Source: Methylocystaceae bacterium
GTDB taxonomy: Bacteria > Pseudomonadota > Alphaproteobacteria > Rhizobiales > Beijerinckiaceae
Reading direction: 5' to 3'
Length of the DNA stretch: 10,392 nt
NCBI GenBank assembly: GCA_003152255.1
Contig: PLZT01000506.1
Location: 3,168-13,559, forward strand
Shown here: in pieces, positions 1 to 8,072 of the stretch
Layout: every line of letters begins with the position of its first letter
Position numbering within the stretch: the stretch's first letter is position 1
Translations under genes and position numbers: made by a program
The notes under the pieces: model-generated
Database searches by the model: none
The model's input: only the letters and a program-made list of their open reading frames with translations
What the model was told of the DNA's origin: nothing

Positions 1-150
1 AATCCGTAGGTCGCGATAAACCTGCATCGAATCGGCGTTGACGACCTCGCCGCCATGGCGCCGCGCGACGCTTTGGGCCAGCGCCGACTTGCCCGAAGCG
101 GTCGGGCCTGCGATGAGGATGGCGCGCGGCGGCGCGAGCTTCTGCGGCAT
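1..150 (-). CDS. miaA: tRNA dimethylallyltransferase, N-terminal fragment (cut by window edge)
   Basis: Encodes the first 50 residues of MiaA, which transfers a dimethylallyl group to the N6 of A37 in tRNAs that read codons starting with U. Seen directly: a P-loop GPTASGKS at residues 15-22 after a hydrophobic strand (ILIA), and the MiaA signature [11 protein letters not shown] at about 38-48, which contains the conserved Asp and the substrate-binding region. The reading frame is open to the window edge. The ATG at 150-148 (MPQKLAPPR...) puts the P-loop at the usual distance from the N terminus. No strong Shine-Dalgarno is visible; AGG lies just upstream of the start. The gene diverges from serB, with 27 bp between the two start codons. 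The rest of the protein, about 250 residues in the family, lies outside the window. Confidence 0.93.
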   Translation of the reverse strand, partial: MPQKLAPPRAILIAGPTASGKSALAQSVARRHGGEVVNADSMQVYRDLRI

Positions 151-177
151 GGACCTATTCGCAACGAAAGGGTCGGG

Positions 178-1083
178 ATGTCAAAGTCCGCTGTCGAACT
201 GGTCGCGACTTTTGTCGCGGCGCCCGGCGAGACATTCACTTTGGATGTGGCCGCGCGGGCGCTCGCCGCGGCAGGCGCCGAAGCCTTTGCGACGCGGTGG
301 CTTGGCGCGGGCGTCGCTCTCGACCTTTATTTCACGGCCGCGGGCCCGCTGCCAAGCCTTGGGCCGCTGATCGAACACGCGCTCGGCAAATGGCCCGTCG
401 ACGTAATCGTGCAACCGCTTGGCTCTCGCCGCAAGGCGCTGCTCGTCGCGGACATGGATGCGACAATAATCGCGCAGGAATGTCTCGACGAATTAGCGCG
501 AATGATCGGGCAAGGCGAAAAAGTCGCCGCGCTCACGGCGGCGGCGATGCGCGGGGAAATCGACTTTGAAGCCGCGCTGACCACGCGCGTCGCCCTCTTC
601 GCCGGCGTTGATGTCGCGACCGTCGAGGAAATTGTCGAGCGTCTGACGCCCAACTCCGGCGCGCAAACGCTGGTCGCCACGATGCGCGCCCATCGCGCTC
701 ATACGGCGCTTGTTTCCGGCGGATTTACGCTGTTCGCCGCGCCTATCGGGAGGCGCCTTTGTTTCGACGAGGTCTTCGCCAATCGGTTGGAGATTGATCA
801 CGGTCGGCTAACCGGACGAATCACCCCGCCGATCCAGGGAGCCGAGGGCAAGGGCGAAGTCTTGACCTCTTTGCGCGACGCGCGGTGTCTTCCACGCGAG
901 GCGACCTTGGCTGTCGGCGATGGCGCCAACGACATTGAAATGTTGGGGCTGGCGGGCCTTGGCGTCGCCTATCGCGCCACGCCGCAAGTCGCGGCCAAGG
1001 CGAGAGCGCGACTAAACCGCGCCGACTTGACCGCGCTGCTCTATGCGCAGGGTTATACGCGCGAGATGTTTGTGGAGGCGTGA
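178..1083 (+). CDS. serB: phosphoserine phosphatase SerB
   Basis: A 301-residue HAD-superfamily phosphatase that hydrolyses O-phosphoserine to serine, the last step of the phosphorylated serine pathway, in the cytoplasm. Seen: HAD motif I DMDAT at residues 92-96 (nucleophile Asp92, acid/base Asp94), motif II Ser in LVSGG near 178-182, a motif III Lys around 225 (EGKGE), and motif IV GDGAND at 248-253. QECLDELA just after motif I is typical of SerB and not of other HAD enzymes. Residues 1 to about 85 match the N-terminal extension usual in proteobacterial SerB. The frame is open back to an ATG at 55, but that would run through the miaA coding region. The ATG at 178 follows AAAGGG and gives the normal family length, so I chose it. 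Motif I has Ala where many SerB have Ser (DMDST), a conservative change. Confidence 0.95.
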   Translation: MSKSAVELVATFVAAPGETFTLDVAARALAAAGAEAFATRWLGAGVALDLYFTAAGPLPSLGPLIEHALGKWPVDVIVQPLGSRRKALLVADMDATIIAQECLDELARMIGQGEKVAALTAAAMRGEIDFEAALTTRVALFAGVDVATVEEIVERLTPNSGAQTLVATMRAHRAHTALVSGGFTLFAAPIGRRLCFDEVFANRLEIDHGRLTGRITPPIQGAEGKGEVLTSLRDARCLPREATLAVGDGANDIEMLGLAGLGVAYRATPQVAAKARARLNRADLTALLYAQGYTREMFVEA

Positions 1084-1085
1084 AA

Positions 1086-1116
1086 AAACCTCCTCCGCGA
1101 CTTACGGAGGAGGTTT
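1086..1116. terminator. intrinsic terminator between convergent serB and Do protease genes
   Basis: A perfect 12-bp inverted repeat: AAACCTCCTCCG (1086-1097) and CGGAGGAGGTTT (1105-1116) around a 7-base loop (CGACTTA). Read on the minus strand the stem is followed by six T, the classic form for ending the protease transcript, whose stop codon is at 1143. Read on the plus strand it is followed by only three T, part of the stem itself, so it is a weaker terminator for serB. The hairpin begins 3 bases after the serB stop codon. Confidence 0.85.
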
Positions 1117-1142
1117 AGACGCGGCGTCGCTTCCGCCTGAAC

Positions 1143-2624
<1,482 letters not shown>

Positions 2625-2717
2625 ATGTTTCTCCCAGTAGAGCCGCAAGATCTGCCCTAAGTGTAGCGGTAACTCGCCGTCCATGCCTGGATCAACGTAT
2701 TTATGACGCCGGGCGCG

Positions 2718-3644
2718 TTAATGTTTCTTTTCTTGCTCGTCCGCCGCTGCGCTCGACCCCACTTGGGCTTTTTGCCCCCCTGGCGCGCCAAAAAAACGAA
2801 AAAACTCCGACCGCGGACCAATCAGAAAGCGCGTGTCGCCCGATTTGAAGGCCGCCTCATAGGCCTGCATCGAGCGATAAAAGGCGAAGAAATCCGGGTC
2901 TTTGCCGAACGCTTCAGCGAAAATTCGGTTCCGCTCGGCGTCTCCTTCGCCCTTGATCTGGTCGGCTTGGCGCTGCGCCTCGGCTTTCAGCACGATCACG
3001 TCGCGATCCGCCTTGGCCGTGATTTTTTGCGCCTGTTCCGATCCCTGCGCGCGGTATTCCGCCGCTTCGCGGGCGCGCTCGGTCTGCATGCGGCCGAACA
3101 CTTTTTCGGAGATTTGCTGCGGTAGGTCGACGCGCCTGATTCGGGCGTCGATGACCTCGACGCCAAATTTATGCGCCTCGAGATTGGCCTGCTCTCTGAT
3201 CTTGACGATCAGGGCGGCGCGTTCGTCGCGCACGATCTGTTGCTGATTGGCCTCGCTCAGCACGCGCCGCACCGCGGAATTGAGTACCGACGCCAGCTGG
3301 TTGTTGGCGCCGAGGATACCGCCCACGGTTTGGTAGAATCGCAGCGGATTGACGATCTTATAGCGGACGAAACTGTCAACCTCGAGCCGCTGGTTGTCGG
3401 AGGCGAGCACTTCGAGGTTCGGACTCTCGGCCGAGAGAATGCGATTGTCGAGGAACACCACGTTTTCGATGAAGGGAATCTTGATATGCAAGCCGGGCTC
3501 GGTGATGAGGCCGCGTCCCGCGACAGGTTCGCCCAGACGCAACACGATGGCCTGCTCGGTCTGCGAAACGGTGAACAGGGCGCCGCCGCCGACAATCACG
3601 ATAAGGAGAAGCAGGGCCGCGACGAGGAAGGAAAAGGTTTTCAT
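2718..3644 (-). CDS. hflC: HflC, SPFH-family regulator of FtsH
   Basis: A 308-residue membrane-anchored SPFH (band 7) protein. With HflK it forms a large periplasm-facing assembly that encloses the FtsH protease and modulates its action on membrane substrates. Seen: one N-terminal membrane segment at about residues 5-25; the SPFH domain from about 26 (TEQAIVLRLGEP) to 190; a long charged Ala/Glu/Gln/Arg coiled-coil segment about 185-240; and the HflC-typical FGKDPDFFAFYRSMQAYE region around 246-263. The ATG at 3644-3642 shares the sequence ATGA with the hflK stop codon, so the two genes overlap by 4 bp and are probably translationally coupled, as expected for two subunits of one complex. The C-terminal tail (about 287-308) is polar and low in complexity. 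The product is very likely correct. Confidence 0.95.
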   Translation of the reverse strand: MKTFSFLVAALLLLIVIVGGGALFTVSQTEQAIVLRLGEPVAGRGLITEPGLHIKIPFIENVVFLDNRILSAESPNLEVLASDNQRLEVDSFVRYKIVNPLRFYQTVGGILGANNQLASVLNSAVRRVLSEANQQQIVRDERAALIVKIREQANLEAHKFGVEVIDARIRRVDLPQQISEKVFGRMQTERAREAAEYRAQGSEQAQKITAKADRDVIVLKAEAQRQADQIKGEGDAERNRIFAEAFGKDPDFFAFYRSMQAYEAAFKSGDTRFLIGPRSEFFRFFGAPGGQKAQVGSSAAADEQEKKH

Positions 3645-4765
3645 TTGCGGGCTCCGCCCTGGAAGGGCGCGAAAGCGGGAAGCGGCACGAAGGGAGAAAC
3701 GCCGCCGCCCTGTTGTTCGTCGAGGATCACCTTGTCGGCTCCGCCCAGAACACGCTCCATCGTTTCAAGATAAAGGCGCTCACGGGTCAGCGCTGGCGCG
3801 CGCTTATACTGTTCGTAAATCTGGGTGAAGCGCGAGGCTTGCCCTTGCGCCTCCGCCACGGTCTGCTCGCGATAGGCCTCGGCCTCCTGCAGAATGCGCG
3901 CCGCCGCGCCGCGCGCTTCCGGCACGACGCGATTAGCATAGGCGTCGGCCTCGTTGCCGAGGCGCTGCAAATCCTGCTGCGCCGCCGTTACGTCGCGGAA
4001 GGCGGTGATGACCTGGGCGGGCGGATCGACCGACAACAACAACACCTGAACGACCTGCACGCCGCTATGATAGCTGTCGAGAATTTTCTGCATCAGCAGT
4101 TGCGACGCCGGCTCGATCAATTTGCGGTCGGCGGTGAGAATTTTTTGGATCTGCGCCTGCCCAACGATTTCGCGCATCGCGCTTTCAGCGACCGCCTTCA
4201 CGGTGATCGCCGGCTCGAAGATGTTGAAGGCGAAATCCTCGGGGTGAACAGGATCTATTTGCCAGATCACGCGGAATTTGACGTCGGCGATGTTCTCGTC
4301 GCCGGTCAGCATCAGGCTTTCCTCCGGCGCGTCCGGCGCCTGCGGCGCGTTCCGCCTACGGCCCGAGGCGGCCTCGTCGTGAAAACCAATCTCAATGGCA
4401 TTACGGTCGGTCACGGCGAGTTTAATCACCGAGCCGATTGGACCCGGCAGATTATAATTGAGACCCGCCTGCGTCTTGCCCTGATATTTGCCGAAAATCA
4501 GGTTGAGGCCGATCTCATTGGGGCCAACCGTGTAAAATCCCGACAACAGCCAAGCCAGCACCGTCAGCAGGGCAAGGATCGCCGCGCCACGCCCGCCAAA
4601 GCCGGACGGCAGAATCTGCCTCAGCCCTTCCTGGCTGCGCCGCAGCAATTCCTCAAGGTCCGGAGGCGTCGCCCCGCTGTTTGGGCCGGAGCCCCATGGC
4701 CCGCCCTTTTGTCCCCACGGATCATTGTTCTGATTGCGCGGTCCGCCTTGATCGCTCCAGGGCAT
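3641..4765 (-). CDS. hflK: HflK, SPFH-family regulator of FtsH
   Basis: A 374-residue partner of HflC in the FtsH-HflKC complex of the inner membrane. Seen: a Gly/Pro/Asn/Trp-rich cytoplasmic N terminus (residues 1-34, starting MPWSDQGGPR), as is usual for HflK; a single membrane segment about 60-77; the SPFH domain beginning at YTVGPNEIGL and running to about 260, including MLTGDENIADVKF at 152-164; an Ala/Glu-rich coiled-coil stretch about 262-312; and the TRERLYLETMERVLGGADKV region near 327-346. The tail is Pro/Gly-rich. The segment at about 130-149 is rich in Arg, Pro and Ala and looks like a variable loop. AGAGATGAA just ahead of the ATG gives a modest Shine-Dalgarno. It is the first gene of the hflK-hflC-protease run, and a promoter candidate lies about 100 bp upstream. 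Confidence 0.95.
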   Translation of the reverse strand: MPWSDQGGPRNQNNDPWGQKGGPWGSGPNSGATPPDLEELLRRSQEGLRQILPSGFGGRGAAILALLTVLAWLLSGFYTVGPNEIGLNLIFGKYQGKTQAGLNYNLPGPIGSVIKLAVTDRNAIEIGFHDEAASGRRRNAPQAPDAPEESLMLTGDENIADVKFRVIWQIDPVHPEDFAFNIFEPAITVKAVAESAMREIVGQAQIQKILTADRKLIEPASQLLMQKILDSYHSGVQVVQVLLLSVDPPAQVITAFRDVTAAQQDLQRLGNEADAYANRVVPEARGAAARILQEAEAYREQTVAEAQGQASRFTQIYEQYKRAPALTRERLYLETMERVLGGADKVILDEQQGGGVSPFVPLPAFAPFQGGARK

Positions 4766-4864
4766 TTCATCTCTTTTTAGCTGTCTTCCAAAGCCCAGGA
4801 CGCAACGTCCGGCTCGGACTTTTTACGCCGGATGCTCGCAGTCTCACACCGCCCGCTCGCGAAT

Positions 4865-4893
4865 TATATAGGCCTTCGCCCAAGCGAGCGCAA
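4865..4893 (-). promoter_or_regulatory. candidate sigma70-type promoter for hflK
   Basis: On the minus strand, TTGCGC (4893-4888) and TATATA (4870-4865) are separated by 17 bases. The -10 region continues as TATATAAT, one of the few TATAAT-like strings in this GC-rich window. Transcription would start near 4858 and give a leader of roughly 90 bases before the hflK ATG. The rest of the 244-bp gap between hflK and the PsiF gene shows no convincing coding frame. The -35 is imperfect, so this is a prediction. Confidence 0.45.
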
Positions 4894-4960
4894 TTCGTCG
4901 CGCTGGATTGCCCCCGCCGCCAACAAACAGCGCCCCACAAGACCTCGCCCGCGAAATGGA

Positions 4961-4980
4961 TAAAGGCTCGGGTCGAGGCC
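4961..4980 (-). terminator. weak hairpin downstream of the PsiF-repeat gene
   Basis: On the minus strand GGCCTCG-ACC-CGAGCC can fold into a short six-pair stem with one bulged base and a three-base loop, followed by TTTA. It sits 30 bases past the stop codon of the PsiF-repeat gene. The stem is short and the T-run is poor, so termination here is doubtful. Confidence 0.25.
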
Positions 4981-5009
4981 ATTCGGCCATGACGCTTCAG
5001 GAAACGGGC

Positions 5010-5303
5010 TTATTGCGCTTCGCCCGCTTGTCCCTTCTTGCATTCTTCGCGGAATTTCTTGCGCGCCTTGCCGTGCAGTCCTTTCGCGTCGGCTTCCTTG
5101 GAACATTCCAACGAGTGGGCGGATTGCGGGTGTTTCCCGGCGCCCGCGGCGGGGGCGGTAGCCGAAGGCCCGGTGGCCGAGGGAGCGGGCGACGCGGGAG
5201 CCGGCGTCTGCGCGAAAGCGGCGCCCGTCAACATCGCCGCGGCGAATCCGAACGCCATCACTTTTCCAAATGTCTTCATTGTGTTAACCTTTGCTATATT
5301 CAT
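5010..5303 (-). CDS. small secreted PsiF-repeat protein
   Basis: A 97-residue predicted exported protein. Seen: a signal peptide at about residues 1-31, with the hydrophobic core ending in GAAFA before a Gln; a low-complexity Ala/Pro/Ser/Thr/Gly linker about 32-57; and one copy of a PsiF-type repeat at about 67-92 with its two cysteines (Cys67 and Cys88) and the KGLHGKARKKFREEC core. The family is named after E. coli psiF, a phosphate-starvation-inducible gene; its biochemical role is unknown to me. The two cysteines could form a disulfide in the periplasm (inference). I chose the ATG at 5303 because AGGGAG lies six bases before it. An ATG at 5279 (MKTFGKV...), preceded by AAAGG, would give 89 residues and is a real alternative. 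The frame is also open upstream to 5378, but that would bury the signal peptide. Confidence 0.82.
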   Translation of the reverse strand: MNIAKVNTMKTFGKVMAFGFAAAMLTGAAFAQTPAPASPAPSATGPSATAPAAGAGKHPQSAHSLECSKEADAKGLHGKARKKFREECKKGQAGEAQ

Positions 5304-5650
5304 CGCTCTCTCCCTCTCGTCCGATCGTGAGCCGACTCCGACCAACTTCGCCTCAGGGCTTTTTGAGCGACGGCGCACAATCGCGCGAATGAGGCGCGCT
5401 TGGCAAGGAAATTTGTCCCACTGACGCCGCTGCAGAATTTAATCGAGGCGTTTCTCTTTAATCGCCGTGTCGTTATTAAAACCTCGCGGTTGGTTAACTT
5501 GTGATCGAGGCGCTCTGATCAAGCGCAGGGGCGACGTGGGCGACAAAAGCCTCGGAGTGACAGAGATATTCGATCCGGGCCGTTCGAGCATGGCGACGGC
5601 GAGCGCGCTCTCGCCGATTTCGACGTCCAGGAAGGACGCGCGCCATGGAA
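5304..5650. other. intergenic region without a convincing gene
   Basis: These 347 bp separate the end of the glycosyltransferase gene from the start of the PsiF-repeat gene, both on the minus strand. Short frames cross it on both strands but have no Shine-Dalgarno, no recognisable motif and the Arg/Ser-rich composition of GC-rich shadow frames. An AT-richer patch at about 5436-5505 has two copies of TTTAATCG (about 5437 and 5457) and two of ATCGAGGCG (about 5442 and 5504). A perfect 7-bp hairpin, CGGCGAG (5597-5603) with CTCGCCG (5610-5616), lies past the glycosyltransferase stop codon but lacks a T-run. The PsiF gene promoter is presumably here, but I could not find a good -35/-10 pair. Confidence 0.5.
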
Positions 5651-6862
5651 TTAGCGGTCCCGTAGGAGGCTCTCATAAACGTCTAGCGTCGCCGCGCACA
5701 TGCTTTCGATCGAGAAGCGGTCGCACACGAATTCTCGCGCCCTAATGATCAGAGTCTCTCGCGCCGAGGCCGTGAGCGTAAGGGCCTCCGTGATGGCCTC
5801 CGCGAGCGCCCTCGCGTCGGCCGGCGGAACACGCCATCCGGTGGCCTGATGCGTGCTGGCTTGCGGCGGAGCCAGCACGACTTCGGCGGCCGCGCCGATG
5901 TCCGAGACGATCACCGGCGCGCCCACCGCCTGCGCTTCCACCGCGACGCGCCCGAAGGCTTCGGGATCCGTCGACGGGGCCACCGCGACCGCCGCGGCGA
6001 GATAGGCGGCGGGCATGTCGACGCAAAAGCCTGGCGCGCGCACGACGCCGGAAAGACCGGCTCTCTCGATCTGATGATCGAGGCCGCGCCTGAAATCGTC
6101 ACTCCTCGCGTCGCCGACGAAGATGAAACGCACGTCGTCGAACCCCTGTGCGACGAGGCGCTTTGCCGCTTCGATCAGGACGAAATGTCCCTTGCGAGCG
6201 GTCAATCGCGCGGGCAGCAACACGACGCGCTGATGCGGTTCGACGCCCCAATCGGCGCGAAGCCGCTCTACCCGTTGGGGTTCGACCGCGAACGGCGAAA
6301 ACTGCCGCAGATCGACGCCGCGCGGAATCACGGCGATGCGTCCCGCAGCTTCCGGATGAAGCCGCGCGACGCGTCGCGCCGTGTATTGCGAATTGGCGAT
6401 CACCATGTCGCCGGCGGCCATGATCGCGTTGTAGCGCAGCTTGATCGGCGACGTTCCTGAATAGGCGCTGTGATAAGTGGTGATGAAACGCGCCCTGGCT
6501 TGACGCGCCGCGTAATAGGCCACCCAGGCGGGCGCCCGGGAGCGCGCGTGCACTATGTCGACGCCCTCGTCGCGAATGATGCGCGCGAGCCGCACCGAGT
6601 TGAGCGCCATCGCGAAGGGGTTTTTGGTGGCCGCCGGAAACGGCAGCCAGACGCCTCCCTTGGCCTGCAGTTCACTCACCATGCGTCCGCCGCGCGAGGC
6701 GACCAGGCTCCGCGCGCCGGCTTGCGCCAGCGCTTGCGCTATGTCCACGGCGCTGCGCTCGGCGCCGCCAGATTGGAGATCGGGGACGATCTGCATGACC
6801 GTGCGCCCGGCGATGGGACGGTCGAGCGGTGAATAGGTCGGACTGTCTCGAAACTTCAACAT
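5651..6862 (-). CDS. GT4-family glycosyltransferase
   Basis: A 403-residue GT-B fold glycosyltransferase, probably using a nucleotide-sugar donor to build a surface polysaccharide or lipopolysaccharide (role inferred from the family only). Seen: an N-terminal acceptor domain starting with MQIVPDLQSGGAERSAVDIA (residues 23-42), whose Gly-Gly-Ala-Glu loop is typical of GT4 enzymes; VDIVHARSRAPAW near 101-113; ITTYHSAYSG at 127-136; IPRGVD at 179-184 linking the two domains; the donor-site LPARLTARKG at 216-225 with Arg219 and Lys224; and the EX7E motif Glu301...Glu309 in DPEAFGRVAVEAQ. The start is uncertain: neither the ATG at 6862 nor the one at 6796 has a clear Shine-Dalgarno. I used 6862 because related proteins usually have a short extension before the first strand. 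It stands alone, with no other polysaccharide gene in the window. Donor and acceptor cannot be told from sequence. Confidence 0.88.
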   Translation of the reverse strand: MLKFRDSPTYSPLDRPIAGRTVMQIVPDLQSGGAERSAVDIAQALAQAGARSLVASRGGRMVSELQAKGGVWLPFPAATKNPFAMALNSVRLARIIRDEGVDIVHARSRAPAWVAYYAARQARARFITTYHSAYSGTSPIKLRYNAIMAAGDMVIANSQYTARRVARLHPEAAGRIAVIPRGVDLRQFSPFAVEPQRVERLRADWGVEPHQRVVLLPARLTARKGHFVLIEAAKRLVAQGFDDVRFIFVGDARSDDFRRGLDHQIERAGLSGVVRAPGFCVDMPAAYLAAAVAVAPSTDPEAFGRVAVEAQAVGAPVIVSDIGAAAEVVLAPPQASTHQATGWRVPPADARALAEAITEALTLTASARETLIIRAREFVCDRFSIESMCAATLDVYESLLRDR

Positions 6863-6935
6863 TACGCGCGGCCATTATTTGTATTTGCGAGAATCTTTCG
6901 CGCCGGACACAATCGCCTCCGCGCGTCCGCGAAGC

Positions 6936-6960
6936 CCGGGGCGACGAAAACCCGCCCCGG
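6936..6960. repeat. GC-rich inverted repeat in the divergent intergenic region
   Basis: CCGGGGCG (6936-6943) and CGCCCCGG (6953-6960) form a perfect 8-bp stem around a 9-base loop. No T-run follows on either strand, so it does not look like a simple terminator. It lies between the divergent glycosyltransferase and hydrolase genes, where it could act as a DNA-binding site or as a leader hairpin of the glycosyltransferase mRNA. The function is unknown. Confidence 0.5.
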
Positions 6961-7014
6961 CCCTTCCGCGCCCGTGCCTCACGCGGTCATTCTCTTACGC
7001 CTTGTTTAATGAAT

Positions 7015-7043
7015 TATGATCAATTGTCGCTCGATCAAGTTGA
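7015..7043. promoter_or_regulatory. AT-rich patch with -10-like sequence and GATCAA direct repeat upstream of the hydrolase gene
   Basis: TATGAT (7015-7020, plus strand) resembles a -10 element and lies about 100 bases before the hydrolase start, but the matching -35 position holds only a poor sequence. Immediately after it, GATCAATTG (from 7018) and GATCAAGTTG (from 7033) form a direct repeat with a 15-base period. This is the only AT-rich stretch in the 255-bp divergent gap, so a promoter or operator here is reasonable but unproven. Confidence 0.3.
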
Positions 7044-7117
7044 CGGACGCCGGAGTTGTGGCGAGAGAGACTTAAGCGAAGCCAGGCGGCGGCTTTAGCT
7101 CATGAGAAAACAATCAC

Positions 7118-7930
7118 ATGAATGGCGAAAACCTCCCCGATTATCTGGAGATACCGCGTGCGGACGGGGCTCCGGGCTGGCGGATCGCGCGAAGGCTGCG
7201 CGAGGCGCGGGGCGCCGGCCGCGACCGGCCGGGTTTGGTGTGGCTCGGGGGTTTCGCGTCGGACATGCGCGGCGCGAAAGCGAGTTTCGTCGACGCCTAC
7301 GCCGCGTCGCAAGGCCGCGCTTTGTTGCGCTTCGATTATTCCGGGCACGGAGAGTCGGCCTTCGATACGCCCGGTGGGCGCTTCGAGGATGGAGCGATCG
7401 GCGACTGGTTGGAGCAGAGCCTTTCGTTATTCGAAGTCTCGACACGAGGCCCGCAGATCCTGATCGGAACTTCGATGGGCGCGTGGATCGCCCTGTTGCT
7501 CGCCCGTCGTCTGAATGAAATCAGGCTTCGAGACCGACTGCGCGCGCTGCTGCTGCTGGCTCCGGCGGTCGATTTCACCGAGGAATTGCTATGGAAGACG
7601 CTTCCCGCGGCGGCTCGACGCGAGATCGCGGACAAGGGAGTATATGCGCGGCCATCCCCCTATGGGCCGACCCCGACGCCCATCACCCGCCGCCTGGTGG
7701 AGGAGGGTCGCGCCCACCTTTTGCTTGGCGGTCCGGTGCACGCCCATGCGCCGACGCACATCATTCAGGGAGTCTTGGACGAGGACGTACCTTGGCGTCA
7801 CGCGCTGGCCCTCGCGGATCGTTTGGTGGACGACGCGGTGACGATTTCCTTCGTCTCCGGCGGGGATCATCGCCTTTCGCGGCCACAAGATCTAGAGCGC
7901 CTTGTAACGACGCTCGACGCACTTGGATAG
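7118..7930 (+). CDS. alpha/beta hydrolase, ABHD10-like (probable thioesterase/esterase)
   Basis: A 270-residue cytoplasmic alpha/beta hydrolase. Seen: WLGGFASDM at 42-50 (oxyanion strand and loop); RFDYSGHGES at 71-80; the nucleophile elbow GTSMG at 117-121 with Ser119; Asp221 in QGVLDEDVPW; and His251 in GGDHRLS, which completes a Ser-Asp-His triad. PQILIGTSMGAW, DKGVYARPS, DEDVPWRHAL and the DHRL ending resemble, as I recall them, the equivalent parts of the mitochondrial acyl-protein thioesterase ABHD10 and its bacterial relatives. The substrate is therefore likely an acyl ester or thioester, but it is unknown. There is no signal peptide. The start at 7118 has only a weak GAGAAAA upstream; an overlapping ATG at 7102 is in another frame. 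The metX gene follows after 142 bp with its own promoter candidate, so co-transcription with metXW is uncertain. Confidence 0.87.
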   Translation: MNGENLPDYLEIPRADGAPGWRIARRLREARGAGRDRPGLVWLGGFASDMRGAKASFVDAYAASQGRALLRFDYSGHGESAFDTPGGRFEDGAIGDWLEQSLSLFEVSTRGPQILIGTSMGAWIALLLARRLNEIRLRDRLRALLLLAPAVDFTEELLWKTLPAAARREIADKGVYARPSPYGPTPTPITRRLVEEGRAHLLLGGPVHAHAPTHIIQGVLDEDVPWRHALALADRLVDDAVTISFVSGGDHRLSRPQDLERLVTTLDALG

Positions 7931-7953
7931 GCGCGCGCGACCACCGACAAGCG

Positions 7954-7983
7954 GGCTGTGTCGGCTCGGGCGGCGCGACAGCC
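7954..7983 (+). repeat. imperfect inverted repeat after the hydrolase gene
   Basis: GGCTGT (7954-7959) pairs with ACAGCC (7978-7983), extended by an inner CG/CG pair after a two-base bulge. It lies 24 bases past the hydrolase stop codon and upstream of the metX promoter candidate. The loop is large and there is no T-run, so it is at best a weak transcription end signal. Confidence 0.25.
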
Positions 7984-8002
7984 GTCGTTGTCCCGATCTT
8001 GC

Positions 8003-8031
8003 TTGACACTCTGCTGCTCGGCCATGATGCT
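8003..8031 (+). promoter_or_regulatory. candidate sigma70-type promoter for metX
   Basis: TTGACA (8003-8008) is a perfect -35 consensus. At a 17-base spacing stands GATGCT (8026-8031), a poor -10 that matches at three of six positions. A transcript would start near 8038 and leave a leader of about 35 bases, which includes the inverted repeat at 8042-8061 and the Shine-Dalgarno. Such a leader is too short for a usual SAM riboswitch. Confidence 0.4.
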
Positions 8032-8041
8032 GGCGAACAAA

Positions 8042-8061
8042 TCGTTCGGCATATCGAACGA
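8042..8061 (+). promoter_or_regulatory. inverted repeat between metX promoter and ribosome binding site
   Basis: TCGTTCG (8042-8048) and CGAACGA (8055-8061) form a perfect 7-bp inverted repeat around GCATAT. It lies just downstream of the predicted transcription start and directly upstream of the AGGAG at 8063-8067. It could be a repressor operator or a small RNA hairpin next to the ribosome binding site. The regulator is unknown. Confidence 0.4.
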
Positions 8062-8072
8062 GAGGAGAAGAT

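Noticed and set aside
55..177. N-terminal extension of SerB back to an ATG at 55
   Set aside because: It would read through the opposite strand of miaA, adds Arg-rich residues unlike SerB, and the ATG at 178 has a ribosome site and gives the normal length.
3713..4780. 355-codon open frame on the plus strand
   Set aside because: Antisense shadow of hflK, which is well supported by SPFH features; the composition is rich in Arg, His and Gln without domain motifs.
4767..4982. 71-codon minus-strand frame just upstream of hflK
   Set aside because: No Shine-Dalgarno, no motif, low-quality Arg/Ser-rich sequence, and the hflK promoter candidate lies inside it.
5467..5745. 92-codon plus-strand frame in the gap after the glycosyltransferase
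   Set aside because: It runs into the 3' end of the glycosyltransferase in antisense and has no ribosome site or motif.
7931..8072. SAM-II or other SAM riboswitch upstream of metX
   Set aside because: I see none of the conserved A-rich and pseudoknot elements ending in the ribosome site; the likely leader is only about 35 bases. A covariance search would settle it.
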